In this document: in pieces, positions 38,440-50,972 of the stretch
Layout: each line of letters opens with the position of its first letter
Position numbering within the stretch: the first letter of the stretch is position 1
NCBI RefSeq assembly: GCF_000696095.1
Contig: NZ_BAYX01000014.1
Location: 1 to 64,000 of the forward strand
Length of the DNA: 64,000 nt
From: Rhizobium rhizogenes NBRC 13257
GTDB lineage: Bacteria; Pseudomonadota; Alphaproteobacteria; Rhizobiales; Rhizobiaceae
Direction: 5' to 3'
Notes under the pieces: generated by a model
The model's database searches: none
What the model was told of the DNA's origin: nothing
What the model saw: the letters and a program-made list of their open reading frames with translations, nothing else
Program-made: the position numbers and the translations under genes

Positions 38440-41244
38440 CTATTCCTCGCTGGTACCTTCGGCCTCGCCTGCAGGCACCTCGGCCTCTCCATTCGGCACA
38501 CCATCCTCAGCATCTGCCTCGACGGCGTCATCATCACCTTCCGGCTCGCTGATGCGCTCGACCGAAACGACCTTCTCGTCCTTGGCGGTCGAGAAGATGG
38601 TGACGCCCTTGGTGGCGCGGCTGGCGATGCGAATGCCGCCGACCGGAACACGGATCAGCTGACCGCCATCCGAGACCAGCATGATCTGGTTGCTGTCCTC
38701 AACCGGGAAGGCGGCGACCAGTTCGCCGATCTCGGCAGTCTTCGATGTGTCGGTGGCGCGGATACCCTTGCCGCCACGGCCGGAGATACGGAAATCGTAG
38801 GAAGACGAACGCTTGCCAAAGCCCTTTTCCGAAACCGTCAGCACGAATTGCTCCAGCGCCTTCAGTTCTTCATAGCGCTCGTCGCTCAGCTGTCCCTCTT
38901 CGGTGACTTCCTCGCCGACCAGCGCAATTTCCTCTTCCTCGCCCGTGGTCGAGCGACGCTCGCTGGTCGAGCGCTTGAGATAGGCAGCGCGCTCCCAGGG
39001 CTCCGCATCCACATGGTTGACGATGGTCATCGAAATGATGCTGTCGCCCGACGCCAGCGAAATACCGCGAACGCCGATGGAATTGCGGCCGGCGAAGACG
39101 CGCACGTCCGAGACCTGGAAGCGGATGCACTGTCCGAGCGCCGTCGTCAGCAGCACATCGTCATGCTCGGTGCAGGTCTCGACGGAGAGGATTTCGTCGC
39201 CCTCTTCCTCGAGCTTCATGGCGATCTTGCCGTTGCGGTTCACCTGTACGAAGTCCGACAGCTTGTTGCGGCGCACGGTGCCGCGCGTCGTCGAGAACAT
39301 GACGTCGAGATTGTCCCAGCTCGTCTCGTCCTCGGGCAGCGGCATGATCGTGGTGATGCGTTCGCCGGGCTCAAGCGGCAGCATATTGATCAAGGCCTTG
39401 CCACGCGATGTCGGCGTGCCGATCGGCAGGCGCCAGACCTTCTCCTTATAGACGATGCCGCGCGACGAGAAGAACAGTACCGGCGTATGCGTATTGAGAA
39501 CGAATAGCCGGGTAACGAAATCTTCGTCGCGCGTCGTCATTCCGGAGCGACCCTTGCCGCCGCGGCGCTGGGCGCGGTAGGTGGTGAGCGGCACGCGCTT
39601 GATGTAACCGAGATGCGAAACGGTGACGACCATGTCCTCGCGGGCAATCAGATCCTCATCGTCCATCTCGAGACCGCCATCGACGATCTCGGTGCGGCGC
39701 GGCGTTCCGAACTCGTCGCGAACGGCAATAAGCTCTTCTTTTACAATGGTTTGGATGCGGACACGCGACGAGAGGATATCGAGATAATCCTTGATCTCAG
39801 CGCCGATCTTGTTGAGCTCGTCGCCGATTTCGTCACGGCCGAGTGCCGTCAGGCGAGCAAGACGCAGCTCGAGAATGGCGCGCGCCTGCTCCTCCGAAAG
39901 ATTGTAGGTGCCGTCTTCGTTGATACGGTGACGCGGATCGTCGATTAGCCGGATAAGGGATTCGACATCTTCCGCAGGCCAGCGGCGAGTCATCAACTCC
40001 TCACGCGCCGACTGCGGATCGGGAGCGCGGCGGATAACGCGGATGACTTCGTCGATATTGGCGACGGCGATGGCGAGACCGACCAAGACGTGGGCGCGTT
40101 CGCGCGCCTTGCGCAGCAGGTACTTGGTGCGGCGGCTGACGACATCTTCGCGGAAGGACACGAAGGCGCGCAGCATGTCGAGCAGGGTCAACTGTTCGGG
40201 CTTGCCGCCATTCAGAGCCACCACGTTGGCGCCGAAAGACGTCTGCAGCGGCGTATAGCGGTAAAGCTGGTTCAGGATGACGTCGGCATTGGCGTCACGC
40301 TTCAGCTCGACAACGACGCGGTAGCCCTGGCGGTCGGATTCGTCGCGCAGATCGGAGATGCCTTCGATGCGCTTTTCGCGCACCAGTTCGGCCATCTTCT
40401 CGATCATCGTTGCCTTGTTCACCTGATAGGGAATTTCGGTGATGATGATCTGCTCGCGGTCGCCGCGCATCGGCTCGATCGCTGCAACGCCGCGCATGAC
40501 GATGGAGCCGCGCCCGGTCTCATAGGCCGAGCGGATACCGGCACGGCCGAGGATCTTGGCGCCTGTCGGGAAGTCCGGACCCGGAATGATCTGCATGATC
40601 TCCGGCAGTTCGATCGCCGGATTGTCGATCAGCGCGATACAGCCATCGATCACTTCGGAGAGGTTATGCGGCGGAATATTGGTCGCCATGCCCACAGCGA
40701 TACCGCCGGAGCCGTTGACGAGCAGGTTCGGGAACTTTGCCGGCACAACGACGGGCTCGCTCAGCGTGCCGTCATAGTTGTCGCGGAAATCGACGGTTTC
40801 CTTGTCGAGATCGTCGAGCAGCGAATGCGCCACCTTCTGCAGGCGGCATTCCGTGTAACGTTCGGCCGCCGGCGGATCGCCATCGACGGAACCGAAATTG
40901 CCCTGCCCGTCGATCAACGGCAGCCGAAGCGACCAGGGCTGCGCCATGCGGGCGAGCGCATCGTAAATCGCCAGGTTACCGTGCGGATGGTATTTACCCA
41001 TCACGTCACCGGTTACGCGGGCGCACTTCACATATTTCTTGTTCCAGTCGATCCCGAGTTCCGACATACCGTAGAGGATGCGTCGATGAACGGGCTTGAG
41101 ACCATCGCGAACATCGGGAAGTGCGCGGCTGACGATCACGCTCATCGCGTAATCGAGGTACGACCGCTGCATTTCCTCCATGATAGAAATTGGCTCGATG
41201 CCTGGCGGGAGCTTCCCGCCGCCGGGTGGTGTTTGCTCAGTCAA
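38440..41244 (-). CDS. gyrA: DNA gyrase subunit A
   Basis: A 934-residue subunit, long for the family because of an acidic Glu/Ala/Gly tail. The catalytic Tyr130 lies in AAERYTECRL. The quinolone-resistance-determining region reads YHPHGNLAIYDALARMAQ: the residue equal to Escherichia coli Ser83 is Leu91 (codon CTG at 40972-40974), while the Asp87 equivalent (Asp95) is kept. The C-terminal beta-pinwheel follows, with the GyrA box-like QRRGGKGR near 568. It cuts and passes DNA with GyrB to add negative supercoils. Confidence 0.97.
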   Translation of the reverse strand: MTEQTPPGGGKLPPGIEPISIMEEMQRSYLDYAMSVIVSRALPDVRDGLKPVHRRILYGMSELGIDWNKKYVKCARVTGDVMGKYHPHGNLAIYDALARMAQPWSLRLPLIDGQGNFGSVDGDPPAAERYTECRLQKVAHSLLDDLDKETVDFRDNYDGTLSEPVVVPAKFPNLLVNGSGGIAVGMATNIPPHNLSEVIDGCIALIDNPAIELPEIMQIIPGPDFPTGAKILGRAGIRSAYETGRGSIVMRGVAAIEPMRGDREQIIITEIPYQVNKATMIEKMAELVREKRIEGISDLRDESDRQGYRVVVELKRDANADVILNQLYRYTPLQTSFGANVVALNGGKPEQLTLLDMLRAFVSFREDVVSRRTKYLLRKARERAHVLVGLAIAVANIDEVIRVIRRAPDPQSAREELMTRRWPAEDVESLIRLIDDPRHRINEDGTYNLSEEQARAILELRLARLTALGRDEIGDELNKIGAEIKDYLDILSSRVRIQTIVKEELIAVRDEFGTPRRTEIVDGGLEMDDEDLIAREDMVVTVSHLGYIKRVPLTTYRAQRRGGKGRSGMTTRDEDFVTRLFVLNTHTPVLFFSSRGIVYKEKVWRLPIGTPTSRGKALINMLPLEPGERITTIMPLPEDETSWDNLDVMFSTTRGTVRRNKLSDFVQVNRNGKIAMKLEEEGDEILSVETCTEHDDVLLTTALGQCIRFQVSDVRVFAGRNSIGVRGISLASGDSIISMTIVNHVDAEPWERAAYLKRSTSERRSTTGEEEEIALVGEEVTEEGQLSDERYEELKALEQFVLTVSEKGFGKRSSSYDFRISGRGGKGIRATDTSKTAEIGELVAAFPVEDSNQIMLVSDGGQLIRVPVGGIRIASRATKGVTIFSTAKDEKVVSVERISEPEGDDDAVEADAEDGVPNGEAEVPAGEAEGTSEE

Positions 41245-41470
41245 AACAGATCACGATCTCTTTTAGAATCACTGCGAAATTTATAGCCGAAAGGCCCTGC
41301 GAGCGCCAATTTTGGCGGGTGCTTTTGAACAGGCTTTTGCCCTCTTAACCCGCTAAATCGAACATTTCCGTGGCAGCACGTCCCGGATTGGCCGCATTGC
41401 GCTTTGCGAAAGCCCATTCCTCGCATATCAATGGATCAACAACCATAGAAAACAAATGGCTGGGGAACAT

Positions 41471-42103
41471 ATGGCGAGCGCGGACACGCTAATCAATGCC
41501 TTCACGACGCTGCTTGTCACGGTCGATCCGCCAGGTCTCGCTCCGCTTTTCATCGGCCTCACAGCGGGCATGAACCGGGCCGAACGCAAGCAGGTGGCCT
41601 TGCGCGGATCCCTGATCGCCTTCTTCATCCTGGCTGCCTTCGCTTTGTTCGGCGCCAGCGTGCTCGGCATCCTCGGCATCTCTATCGGCGCCTTCCGCAT
41701 TGCCGGCGGCCTGCTGCTCTTCTGGATCGCCTTCGAGATGGTATTCGAGAAGCGGCAGGACCGGAAGGAGAAGACGACCGAGGTCGCGATCACCAAGGAT
41801 CACATCCACAATATCGCGGTCTTCCCCCTCGCCTTGCCATTGATCGCCGGCCCCGGGGCCATTTCGGCAACCATACTGCTTGCCGGTTCGCTGCAGACCA
41901 CGTTTGATCGGGCACAGCTGATCGGCGTCATCGCCGTCAATCTCGGGCTCGTCTTCGCGGCGCTCGCAATCTCCGACAGACTCGACCGCATGCTGGGGGC
42001 AACGGGGCGTGCCATCCTGACTCGCCTGCTCGGCGTCATCCTCGCGGCACTTGCCGCCCAGTTCGTCGTGGACGGCGTGCGGTCCGCCCTCACGCTTACA
42101 TAG
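41471..42103 (+). CDS. MarC-family membrane protein (UPF0056)
   Basis: A 210-residue, six-span membrane protein. The ATG at 41471 has GGGGA five bases upstream; an ATG at 41456 does not. TTLLVTVDPPGLAPLFIGLT (about residues 9-28) and the FPLALPLIAGPGAISATILL segment (about 118-137) are the two family landmarks. Once linked to multiple antibiotic resistance but not shown to export drugs; function unknown. Confidence 0.88.
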   Translation: MASADTLINAFTTLLVTVDPPGLAPLFIGLTAGMNRAERKQVALRGSLIAFFILAAFALFGASVLGILGISIGAFRIAGGLLLFWIAFEMVFEKRQDRKEKTTEVAITKDHIHNIAVFPLALPLIAGPGAISATILLAGSLQTTFDRAQLIGVIAVNLGLVFAALAISDRLDRMLGATGRAILTRLLGVILAALAAQFVVDGVRSALTLT

Positions 42104-42107
42104 AAAA

Positions 42108-42129
42108 AGCCCGCCGGGAAAGGCGGGCT
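42108..42129 (-). terminator. Terminator of ssb
   Basis: AGCCCGCC, six-base loop, GGCGGGCT. On the minus strand it is followed by TTTTTC, fitting ssb; it may also end marC. Confidence 0.75.
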
Positions 42130-42172
42130 GCTCAACACAATTCGATATAAGCTATCGATCAGAGTCGCTCGA

Positions 42173-42721
42173 TCAAAACGGGATATCGTCGTCCAGGTCG
42201 CGCGAGAAGTTGCTGCCGCCACCGCTGCTTGCGGGAGCGCCACGGCTTGCACCAGCGCTGCGGCCTCCGCCGGATGACGGTGCGGGCTGGCCATAGTCGT
42301 CACCGCCGTAATCACCGCCACCAAAATCACCGCCGCCGCCACGATTACCGCCGCCGCCACCGCCTTCACCGCGGCCGTCCAGCATGGTCAGCGTCGAATT
42401 GAAGCCCTGCAGCACAATTTCGGTCGAATACTTGTCCTGGCCGTTCTGATCCTGCCACTTGCGGGTCTGAAGCGCGCCTTCGATATAAACCTTGGCGCCC
42501 TTCTTCAGATATTGTTCGGCAACCTTGCAGAGACCTTCGTTGAAGATCACCACGCGGTGCCACTCGGTCTTTTCCTTGCGCTCGCCGGAATTGCGATCAC
42601 GCCAGGTTTCCGATGTCGCGATGTTGAGATTGGCGATCGGACGGCCATCCTGCGTACGGCGAATTTCCGGATCCGCCCCGAGATTTCCAACCAGAATTAC
42701 CTTGTTCACACTACCGGCCAT
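42173..42721 (-). CDS. ssb: Single-stranded DNA-binding protein
   Basis: A 182-residue protein: OB fold (residues 1 to about 112, MAGSVNKVILVGNLGADPEI, TEWHRVVIF, YIEGALQTRKWQDQ), then a Gly-rich linker and the acidic tip DDDIPF that docks partner proteins. It coats single-stranded DNA in replication and repair. Divergent from uvrA with an SOS box between, so DNA damage probably induces both. Confidence 0.96.
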   Translation of the reverse strand: MAGSVNKVILVGNLGADPEIRRTQDGRPIANLNIATSETWRDRNSGERKEKTEWHRVVIFNEGLCKVAEQYLKKGAKVYIEGALQTRKWQDQNGQDKYSTEIVLQGFNSTLTMLDGRGEGGGGGGNRGGGGDFGGGDYGGDDYGQPAPSSGGGRSAGASRGAPASSGGGSNFSRDLDDDIPF

Positions 42722-42843
42722 GATACCACCCTACTTGCCGCCCATCGACGGCTCTGAAATTTTATCCGCGCACCTTAGACCATTGCCGCCATCAGGTGCT
42801 ATTTAAGCAACCATCCAAGAGAGCTTCATCCACAAGGAATTTT

Positions 42844-42858
42844 GTTCTTTCTTTGTTC
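42844..42858. promoter_or_regulatory. Alphaproteobacterial SOS (LexA) box before uvrA/ssb
   Basis: GTTC-TTTCTTT-GTTC is an exact GTTC-N7-GTTC, the LexA site of Rhizobium and relatives. It lies 122 bases before uvrA, in the 259-base divergent promoter region. Confidence 0.85.
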
Positions 42859-42980
42859 TATTTTATCCCTATGATCCTGTCAACCGAATCGAAAACCTGG
42901 CGCTGCCCTTCATTTCAGCCTCGACTCACGGCCCGGCATCACTAAATAAAGGCAGACATCAAGGGACCAAGCGGACGACG

Positions 42981-45902
<2,922 letters not shown>

Positions 45903-45932
45903 TCTAGCCGCGCCCAATCAATGGAGGAGAGA

Positions 45933-46739
45933 ATGACCAAAACCGGCACGATCCGAACCGGCATTGGCGGCTGGACGTTTGAGCCGTGGCGGGGGACATT
46001 CTATCCCGACACGCTCAAGCAGAAGGACGAGCTCAATTTCGCCAGCCGCCAGCTGAAGGTGATCGAGGTCAACGGCACCTATTACAGCACGCAAAAGCCG
46101 GAGGTTTTTGCCAAGTGGGCGGCCGACGTGCCGGATGGTTTCATCTTCTCGCTGAAAGCGACGCGTTTCGTCACCAATCGGCGCGTGCTTGCCGAGGCGG
46201 GTGAGTCGATGCAGCGCTTTCTCACATCCGGCATCAGTGAGCTGGGCGACCATCTCGGGCCGCTGCTCTGGCAGTTTGCGCCAACGAAGAAGTTCGACCC
46301 GGATGATTTCGAGGCGTTCCTGAAGCTGCTGCCGGGCAAGCAAGACGGTCTGGCGCTCCAGCATGTCGTCGAGGTCCGGCATGACTCGTTCAAGGTGCCG
46401 GAATTCGTCGCCCTGCTTGCAAAATACAATATCGCGCCGGTTTGCGCCGAGCATTTCGAATATCCGATGATTGCCGATGTGACCGCCGATTTCGTCTATG
46501 CCCGCCTGCAGAAGGGCTCCGACGACATCAAGACCTGCTATCCGCCGAAGGACTTGAAGGCCTGGGCGAAGCGGCTGGAGACCTGGGCAGAGGGCAAAAT
46601 CCCCGATGATCTGCCGTTGATCGACGGGGACCGCAAGGTCAAGGTCGAGCCGCGCGACGTCTTCGCCTTCATGATCCATGAGGGCAAGGTCAATGCGCCT
46701 CATGGCGCGATCGCGCTGCAGGAAGAAGTGGCGAAATAG
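45933..46739 (+). CDS. DUF72 (YecE-like) protein
   Basis: A 268-residue TIM-barrel-like protein. The ATG at 45933 directly follows GGAGGAGAGA; the upstream ATG at 45921 has no such site. It opens IRTGIGGWTFEPWRGTFYP and holds the EVNGTYYSTQKPE segment, both typical of DUF72. Function unknown; some relatives are linked to iron-sulfur or nucleotide processes. Confidence 0.85.
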   Translation: MTKTGTIRTGIGGWTFEPWRGTFYPDTLKQKDELNFASRQLKVIEVNGTYYSTQKPEVFAKWAADVPDGFIFSLKATRFVTNRRVLAEAGESMQRFLTSGISELGDHLGPLLWQFAPTKKFDPDDFEAFLKLLPGKQDGLALQHVVEVRHDSFKVPEFVALLAKYNIAPVCAEHFEYPMIADVTADFVYARLQKGSDDIKTCYPPKDLKAWAKRLETWAEGKIPDDLPLIDGDRKVKVEPRDVFAFMIHEGKVNAPHGAIALQEEVAK

Positions 46740-46745
46740 CGCCCC

Positions 46746-48233
46746 TCAAACGGGCGTGACGTGCGCAACGAGATCTTCCGCCGTCAGTCCTTTTCCGGCG
46801 CGCTGCCCAGCGACGCCATGCAGCCAGACACCGGCGGCGGCGGCCTCGAAGGCTGGCGCACCCTGTGCCATCAGTCCACCGATGATGCCGGCGAGCACGT
46901 CGCCGGAGCCGGCGGTGGCAAGCCATGGCGGGGCGTTGGCGTTGATCAGCGCCCGGCCGTCGGGTGCAGCGATGACACTATCGGCACCCTTGTAGATAAT
47001 GGCGGCATGAGCCCGCGTCGCCGCCGCCCTGGCCTTCTCCACTTTGCTCAGCGCACCGTCGGCGGCGATATCGGGAAAGAGGCGAGCGAACTCCCCCTCA
47101 TGCGGCGTCAGCACCAGACGCGTCGGGCCATCCGCGAAGGCATCAAACAGGAGTTGCGGGTCGTCGCGAAACGAGGTGATGCCGTCGGCGTCCAGCACCA
47201 GATGACGATCGTTCAAGGCCAGGGCAAACTGGCGGGCCTTCTCGCCGGCGCCGAAGCCAGGGCCGAGAACGAAGGTCGAAAGGCGCTTGTCGGAGAGCCA
47301 CTCGCGCAAGGAAACCTCGTCCTCGACCGCGCGCAGCATGATCGCCGTCAGCATCCCGGCATTGACCGCCAGCGCCTGTTCCGGGGAAGCGATGGTGACA
47401 AGCCCTGCCCCTGCCTTCAACCCAGCCATGGCCGACATGCGCGCCGCGCCCGTAGCTGTCGCGCCGCCGGAAAAGACGACGAGGTGGCCGCGCTTGTATT
47501 TGTGGGTGTCGGTGGCAGCCGCTGGCAGGTTTGCCTGCCATTGCGCTGGCGTATTTTCCGCAAGCATGCCATTTGCATGGGCACGGACAATGCGCGCGGG
47601 AATGCCGATGTCGGCGACCTCCAGAACGCCACAGAGCTCCCGCCCCGGTATCAGCAGATGGCCCGGTTTGCGGGTCATGAAGGTGATTGTGCGTTCGGCG
47701 CGGAAAGCAGCGCCAAGCATCTGACCGCTCCGACCATCAAGACCTGAAGGCAGGTCGACGGCAATGACGGGAATGTCGGCTTCGGCAACCCGCGCGATGG
47801 CAATAGTGACCTGATTAGGGAGTGGACGAGAGAGGCCCGCCCCGAAGATGGCATCGATGACCACGTCGCCAGAGCGCGGCAGATAGTGCTCCAATTTTTC
47901 TCCGGCGAAAGGACAATCGGCAAAGGCGCGGGCGGCATCCCCCTTGAGCGTTTTAGGTTCGCCCAGATGATAGAGTTGGACCTCCGCGCCGCTTTGCCGG
48001 AGCGCGCGTGCCGCCACATAGCCATCGCCGCCATTGTTGCCAGGCCCGCAGAGCACGACATATCGCATGGCCTCGGGGAAATGCCGAAGGGCGCTCGCAG
48101 CCACCGCCTGCCCCGCCTTTTCCATGAGGCCATATGAATCGATACCCGAGGCCGCTGCGGCGCGATCGACGGCAGCCATATCATCGGGTGAGAGAAGCAG
48201 GTCGGCGAGCGGTAATATCATGATGGACAACAT
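46746..48233 (-). CDS. nnr: Bifunctional NAD(P)H-hydrate epimerase / ADP-dependent dehydratase
   Basis: About 495 residues. The N-terminal YjeF_N epimerase domain (to about 210) has LCGPGNNGGDGYVAARAL; the C-terminal ribokinase-like dehydratase has GPGFGAGEKARQF and NAPPWLATAGSGDVLAGIIG with the ATP-site motif. It repairs hydrated NAD(P)H. The start is uncertain: 48233 has a GGAT just before it; 48260 and 48221 are possible. It is convergent with the DUF72 gene, six bases apart. Confidence 0.92.
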   Translation of the reverse strand: MLSIMILPLADLLLSPDDMAAVDRAAAASGIDSYGLMEKAGQAVAASALRHFPEAMRYVVLCGPGNNGGDGYVAARALRQSGAEVQLYHLGEPKTLKGDAARAFADCPFAGEKLEHYLPRSGDVVIDAIFGAGLSRPLPNQVTIAIARVAEADIPVIAVDLPSGLDGRSGQMLGAAFRAERTITFMTRKPGHLLIPGRELCGVLEVADIGIPARIVRAHANGMLAENTPAQWQANLPAAATDTHKYKRGHLVVFSGGATATGAARMSAMAGLKAGAGLVTIASPEQALAVNAGMLTAIMLRAVEDEVSLREWLSDKRLSTFVLGPGFGAGEKARQFALALNDRHLVLDADGITSFRDDPQLLFDAFADGPTRLVLTPHEGEFARLFPDIAADGALSKVEKARAAATRAHAAIIYKGADSVIAAPDGRALINANAPPWLATAGSGDVLAGIIGGLMAQGAPAFEAAAAGVWLHGVAGQRAGKGLTAEDLVAHVTPV

Positions 48234-48570
48234 TGAATCCGAAACCTGCCTGAAAAACAACCGTCATTCGGTTGCGTGATTTGATCAATAATTATGCATT
48301 TGCTTAAAATAATCCCATCAACCACAAACACCTCACCAAGGTACGATTGTGAGAGTTGAGGCACTTTTTCGCAAAAATATGCTTATCCCGCCCATTTTTG
48401 TGCGAAATCGCTTTCATTTTCCCGAAAAATCCTCATCAATCCGGGGTCTCGGCGTCAATTCGCCGGGATTTTTCGCAGCGGACCACTCTGAACTGGCATG
48501 ATACGTGCATCACGTTGGCCGAGCGGGGAGTAGTCCTGCTGTAACAGGAAAAGCGGAGAGACATTTTCTC
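48234..48570. other. Intergenic promoter region of glnB
   Basis: It holds an AT-rich stretch, the sigma-54 promoter at 48494-48509 and two blocks with TTTTTCGCAAAAA-like dyads (about 48363-48380 and 48398-48420) that may be activator sites. No coding gene is seen. Confidence 0.5.
48494..48509 (+). promoter_or_regulatory. Sigma-54 promoter of glnB-glnA
   Basis: TGGCATGATACGTGCA matches the -24/-12 consensus (TGGCACG-N4-TTGCA) at all but two positions, and GG and GC are 10 bases apart as required. It lies 62 bases before the glnB start, so nitrogen control through NtrC is expected. Confidence 0.85.
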
Positions 48571-48909
48571 ATGAAAAAGATCGAAGCGATCATTAAGCCT
48601 TTCAAGCTCGACGAAGTGAAGGAAGCCCTTCAGGAAGTCGGCCTGCAGGGCATCACCGTCACGGAAGCGAAGGGCTTCGGTCGTCAGAAAGGCCACACGG
48701 AACTTTACCGTGGTGCTGAATACGTCGTTGACTTCCTGCCGAAGGTGAAGGTCGAAGTCGTATTGGCGGACGAAAACGCGGAGGCGGTGATCGACGCTAT
48801 CCGCAAGGCAGCACAGACCGGCCGTATCGGCGACGGAAAAATTTTCGTCTCCAATGTGGAAGAGGTCATTCGAATCCGTACCGGTGAAACTGGCATAGAC
48901 GCCATTTAA
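48571..48909 (+). CDS. glnB: Nitrogen regulatory protein PII
   Basis: A 112-residue trimeric signal protein. The T-loop reads GRQKGHTELYRGAEYVVDF with the uridylylation site Tyr51; the B-loop TGRIGDGKIFV follows. It senses 2-oxoglutarate and ATP/ADP and regulates GlnE and NtrB. An in-frame extension from 48505 is ruled out by the family start MKKIEAIIKPFKLDE. It is the first gene of glnBA behind the sigma-54 promoter. Confidence 0.97.
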   Translation: MKKIEAIIKPFKLDEVKEALQEVGLQGITVTEAKGFGRQKGHTELYRGAEYVVDFLPKVKVEVVLADENAEAVIDAIRKAAQTGRIGDGKIFVSNVEEVIRIRTGETGIDAI

Positions 48910-48971
48910 CCCGCCCGGCCTTTTCGGCCGCGGCTAAAAATCGTCATCTAAGTCAAGGGAAGAGAAATTTA

Positions 48972-50381
48972 ATGACGACGGCAAGCGAAATTCTCAAGCA
49001 GATCAAGGATAACGACGTCAAGTTCGTTGACCTGCGCTTCACCGACCCCAAGGGCAAGCTGCAGCATGTCACGATGGACATCGTCTGCGTCGATGAAGAC
49101 ATGTTCGCCGATGGCGTCATGTTCGACGGCTCCTCGATTGCTGGCTGGAAGGCCATCAACGAATCCGACATGGTGCTGATGCCGGACACCGAAACGGTTC
49201 ACATGGATCCGTTCTTCGCGCAGTCCACCATGGTCATCCTCTGTGACATCCTCGACCCGGTCTCGGGCGAAGCCTATAACCGTGACCCGCGCGGCACCGC
49301 CAAGAAGGCCGAAGCCTATCTCAAGGCCTCCGGCATCGGCGACACCGCCTTCTTCGGTCCGGAAGCCGAATTCTTCGTCTTCGACGACGTCAAGTACAAG
49401 GCCGATCCGTATAACACCGGCTTCAAGCTCGACTCGAGCGAATTGCCGTCGAACGACGACACCGACTATGAAACCGGCAACCTCGGTCACCGTCCGCGCG
49501 TCAAGGGCGGCTATTTCCCGGTTCCGCCGGTCGACAGCGCCCAGGACATGCGTTCGGAAATGCTGACGGTTCTCGGCGAAATGGGCGTCACCGTCGAAAA
49601 GCATCACCACGAAGTTGCCGCCGCTCAGCACGAACTCGGTATCAAGTTCGACACGCTGGTGCGCAACGCCGACAAGATGCAGATCTACAAGTATGTCGTT
49701 CATCAGGTCGCCAATGCCTACGGAAAGACGGCAACCTTCATGCCGAAGCCGATCTTCGGCGATAACGGCTCGGGCATGCACGTTCACCAGTCGATCTGGA
49801 AGGCCGGTAAGCCGACTTTCGCCGGCGACGAATATGCAGGCCTCTCCGAGAGCTGCCTCTACTATATCGGTGGCATCATCAAGCATGCTAAGGCGCTCAA
49901 CGCTTTCACCAACCCTTCGACGAACTCCTACAAGCGTCTCGTCCCGGGCTACGAAGCTCCGGTTCTGCTCGCCTACTCGGCACGCAACCGCTCGGCTTCC
50001 TGCCGCATTCCCTTCGGCACCAATCCGAAGGCAAAGCGCGTCGAAGTCCGCTTCCCTGACCCGACCGCGAACCCCTACCTCGGCTTCGCCGCCATGCTGA
50101 TGGCCGGCCTCGACGGCATCAAGAACAAGATCCATCCGGGCAAGGCCATGGACAAGGATCTGTACGATCTGCCGCCGAAGGAGCTGAAGAAGATCCCGAC
50201 GGTTTGCGGCTCGCTGCGCGAAGCGCTCGAAAGCCTGGACAAGGACCGCAAGTTCCTGACCGCCGGCGGCGTCTTCGACGACGACCAGATCGACGCGTTC
50301 ATCGAACTGAAGATGCAGGAAGTCATGCGCTTCGAAATGACCCCGCATCCGGTCGAATATGACATGTACTATTCGGCATAA
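48972..50381 (+). CDS. glnA: Glutamine synthetase, type I
   Basis: A 469-residue enzyme (GS-I beta): FTDPKGKLQHVTMD, metal ligands FFGPEAEFFVFDD, NGSGMHVHQSIWK, the RNRSASCRIPFGTN loop, and the adenylylation site Tyr398 in LYDLPPKE. It adds ammonia to glutamate. It follows glnB by 62 bases with a CGGCC-TTTTC-GGCCG hairpin between, which may lower read-through. Adenylylation control by GlnE is expected from the Tyr. Confidence 0.97.
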   Translation: MTTASEILKQIKDNDVKFVDLRFTDPKGKLQHVTMDIVCVDEDMFADGVMFDGSSIAGWKAINESDMVLMPDTETVHMDPFFAQSTMVILCDILDPVSGEAYNRDPRGTAKKAEAYLKASGIGDTAFFGPEAEFFVFDDVKYKADPYNTGFKLDSSELPSNDDTDYETGNLGHRPRVKGGYFPVPPVDSAQDMRSEMLTVLGEMGVTVEKHHHEVAAAQHELGIKFDTLVRNADKMQIYKYVVHQVANAYGKTATFMPKPIFGDNGSGMHVHQSIWKAGKPTFAGDEYAGLSESCLYYIGGIIKHAKALNAFTNPSTNSYKRLVPGYEAPVLLAYSARNRSASCRIPFGTNPKAKRVEVRFPDPTANPYLGFAAMLMAGLDGIKNKIHPGKAMDKDLYDLPPKELKKIPTVCGSLREALESLDKDRKFLTAGGVFDDDQIDAFIELKMQEVMRFEMTPHPVEYDMYYSA

Positions 50382-50392
50382 GCGCCGAAGCG

Positions 50393-50418
50393 AAAGCCCC
50401 GGTTCGCCGGGGCTTTTT
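50393..50418 (+). terminator. Terminator of glnBA
   Basis: AAAGCCCCGG, loop TTCG, CCGGGGCTTTTT: strong stem with T-tract 11 bases after the glnA stop. Confidence 0.92.
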
Positions 50419-50616
50419 CATTACCGGCAAGCGTGAGGCAGGCATTTGTCGGTCACGACTACCTCACTGGATGTCACATTTCGTGCATCGCATCATCGAA
50501 CGATCAGGGTACGATACGCGTTAATCGAATGTGACGGCTACATGAAGGAATCGGGGCAAAATCCTTGATATCGGCGGTGAAACTCACCACATGATTGCTT
50601 GAAAGGAAGTCGCGCC

Positions 50617-50946
50617 ATGAAACAACGCAACGCAAAGTTCAATATAGGCGACGTGGTTCGACACCGGATGTTCCCATTTCGCGGTGTCATCTTCGACGTC
50701 GACCCGGAATTCGCCAATACCGAAGAATGGTGGAATTCCATTCCGATGGAAGTGCGGCCCAGCAAGGACCAGCCCTTCTATCACCTTCTCGCCGAAAACG
50801 ACGAGACGGAATATGTCGCATACGTATCCGAGCAGAACCTGATCAATGACGAGAGCGGCGTTCCGCTCCGCAACCCACAGATCGCTCAGATTTTCGACCA
50901 GGCGCCCACGGGTGAGCTCAAGCCCAAGATGAGCCTCGCGCATTAA
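50617..50946 (+). CDS. hspQ: Heat shock protein HspQ
   Basis: A 109-residue protein beginning MKQRNAKFNIGDVVRHRMFP, with AAGGA seven bases before the ATG. The FRGVIFDVDPEFANTEEWW and YVAYVSEQNLI segments are typical of HspQ (YccV-like), a hemimethylated-DNA-binding protein that in Escherichia coli acts as a Lon-protease specificity factor. It is followed by its own terminator. Confidence 0.93.
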   Translation: MKQRNAKFNIGDVVRHRMFPFRGVIFDVDPEFANTEEWWNSIPMEVRPSKDQPFYHLLAENDETEYVAYVSEQNLINDESGVPLRNPQIAQIFDQAPTGELKPKMSLAH

Positions 50947-50972
50947 GCGCCTATTTCATAACAGGTTTCCCG

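Noticed and set aside
40090..41286. A 398-codon plus-strand frame opposite gyrA
   Set aside because: Shadow of gyrA; no independent ribosome site or family.
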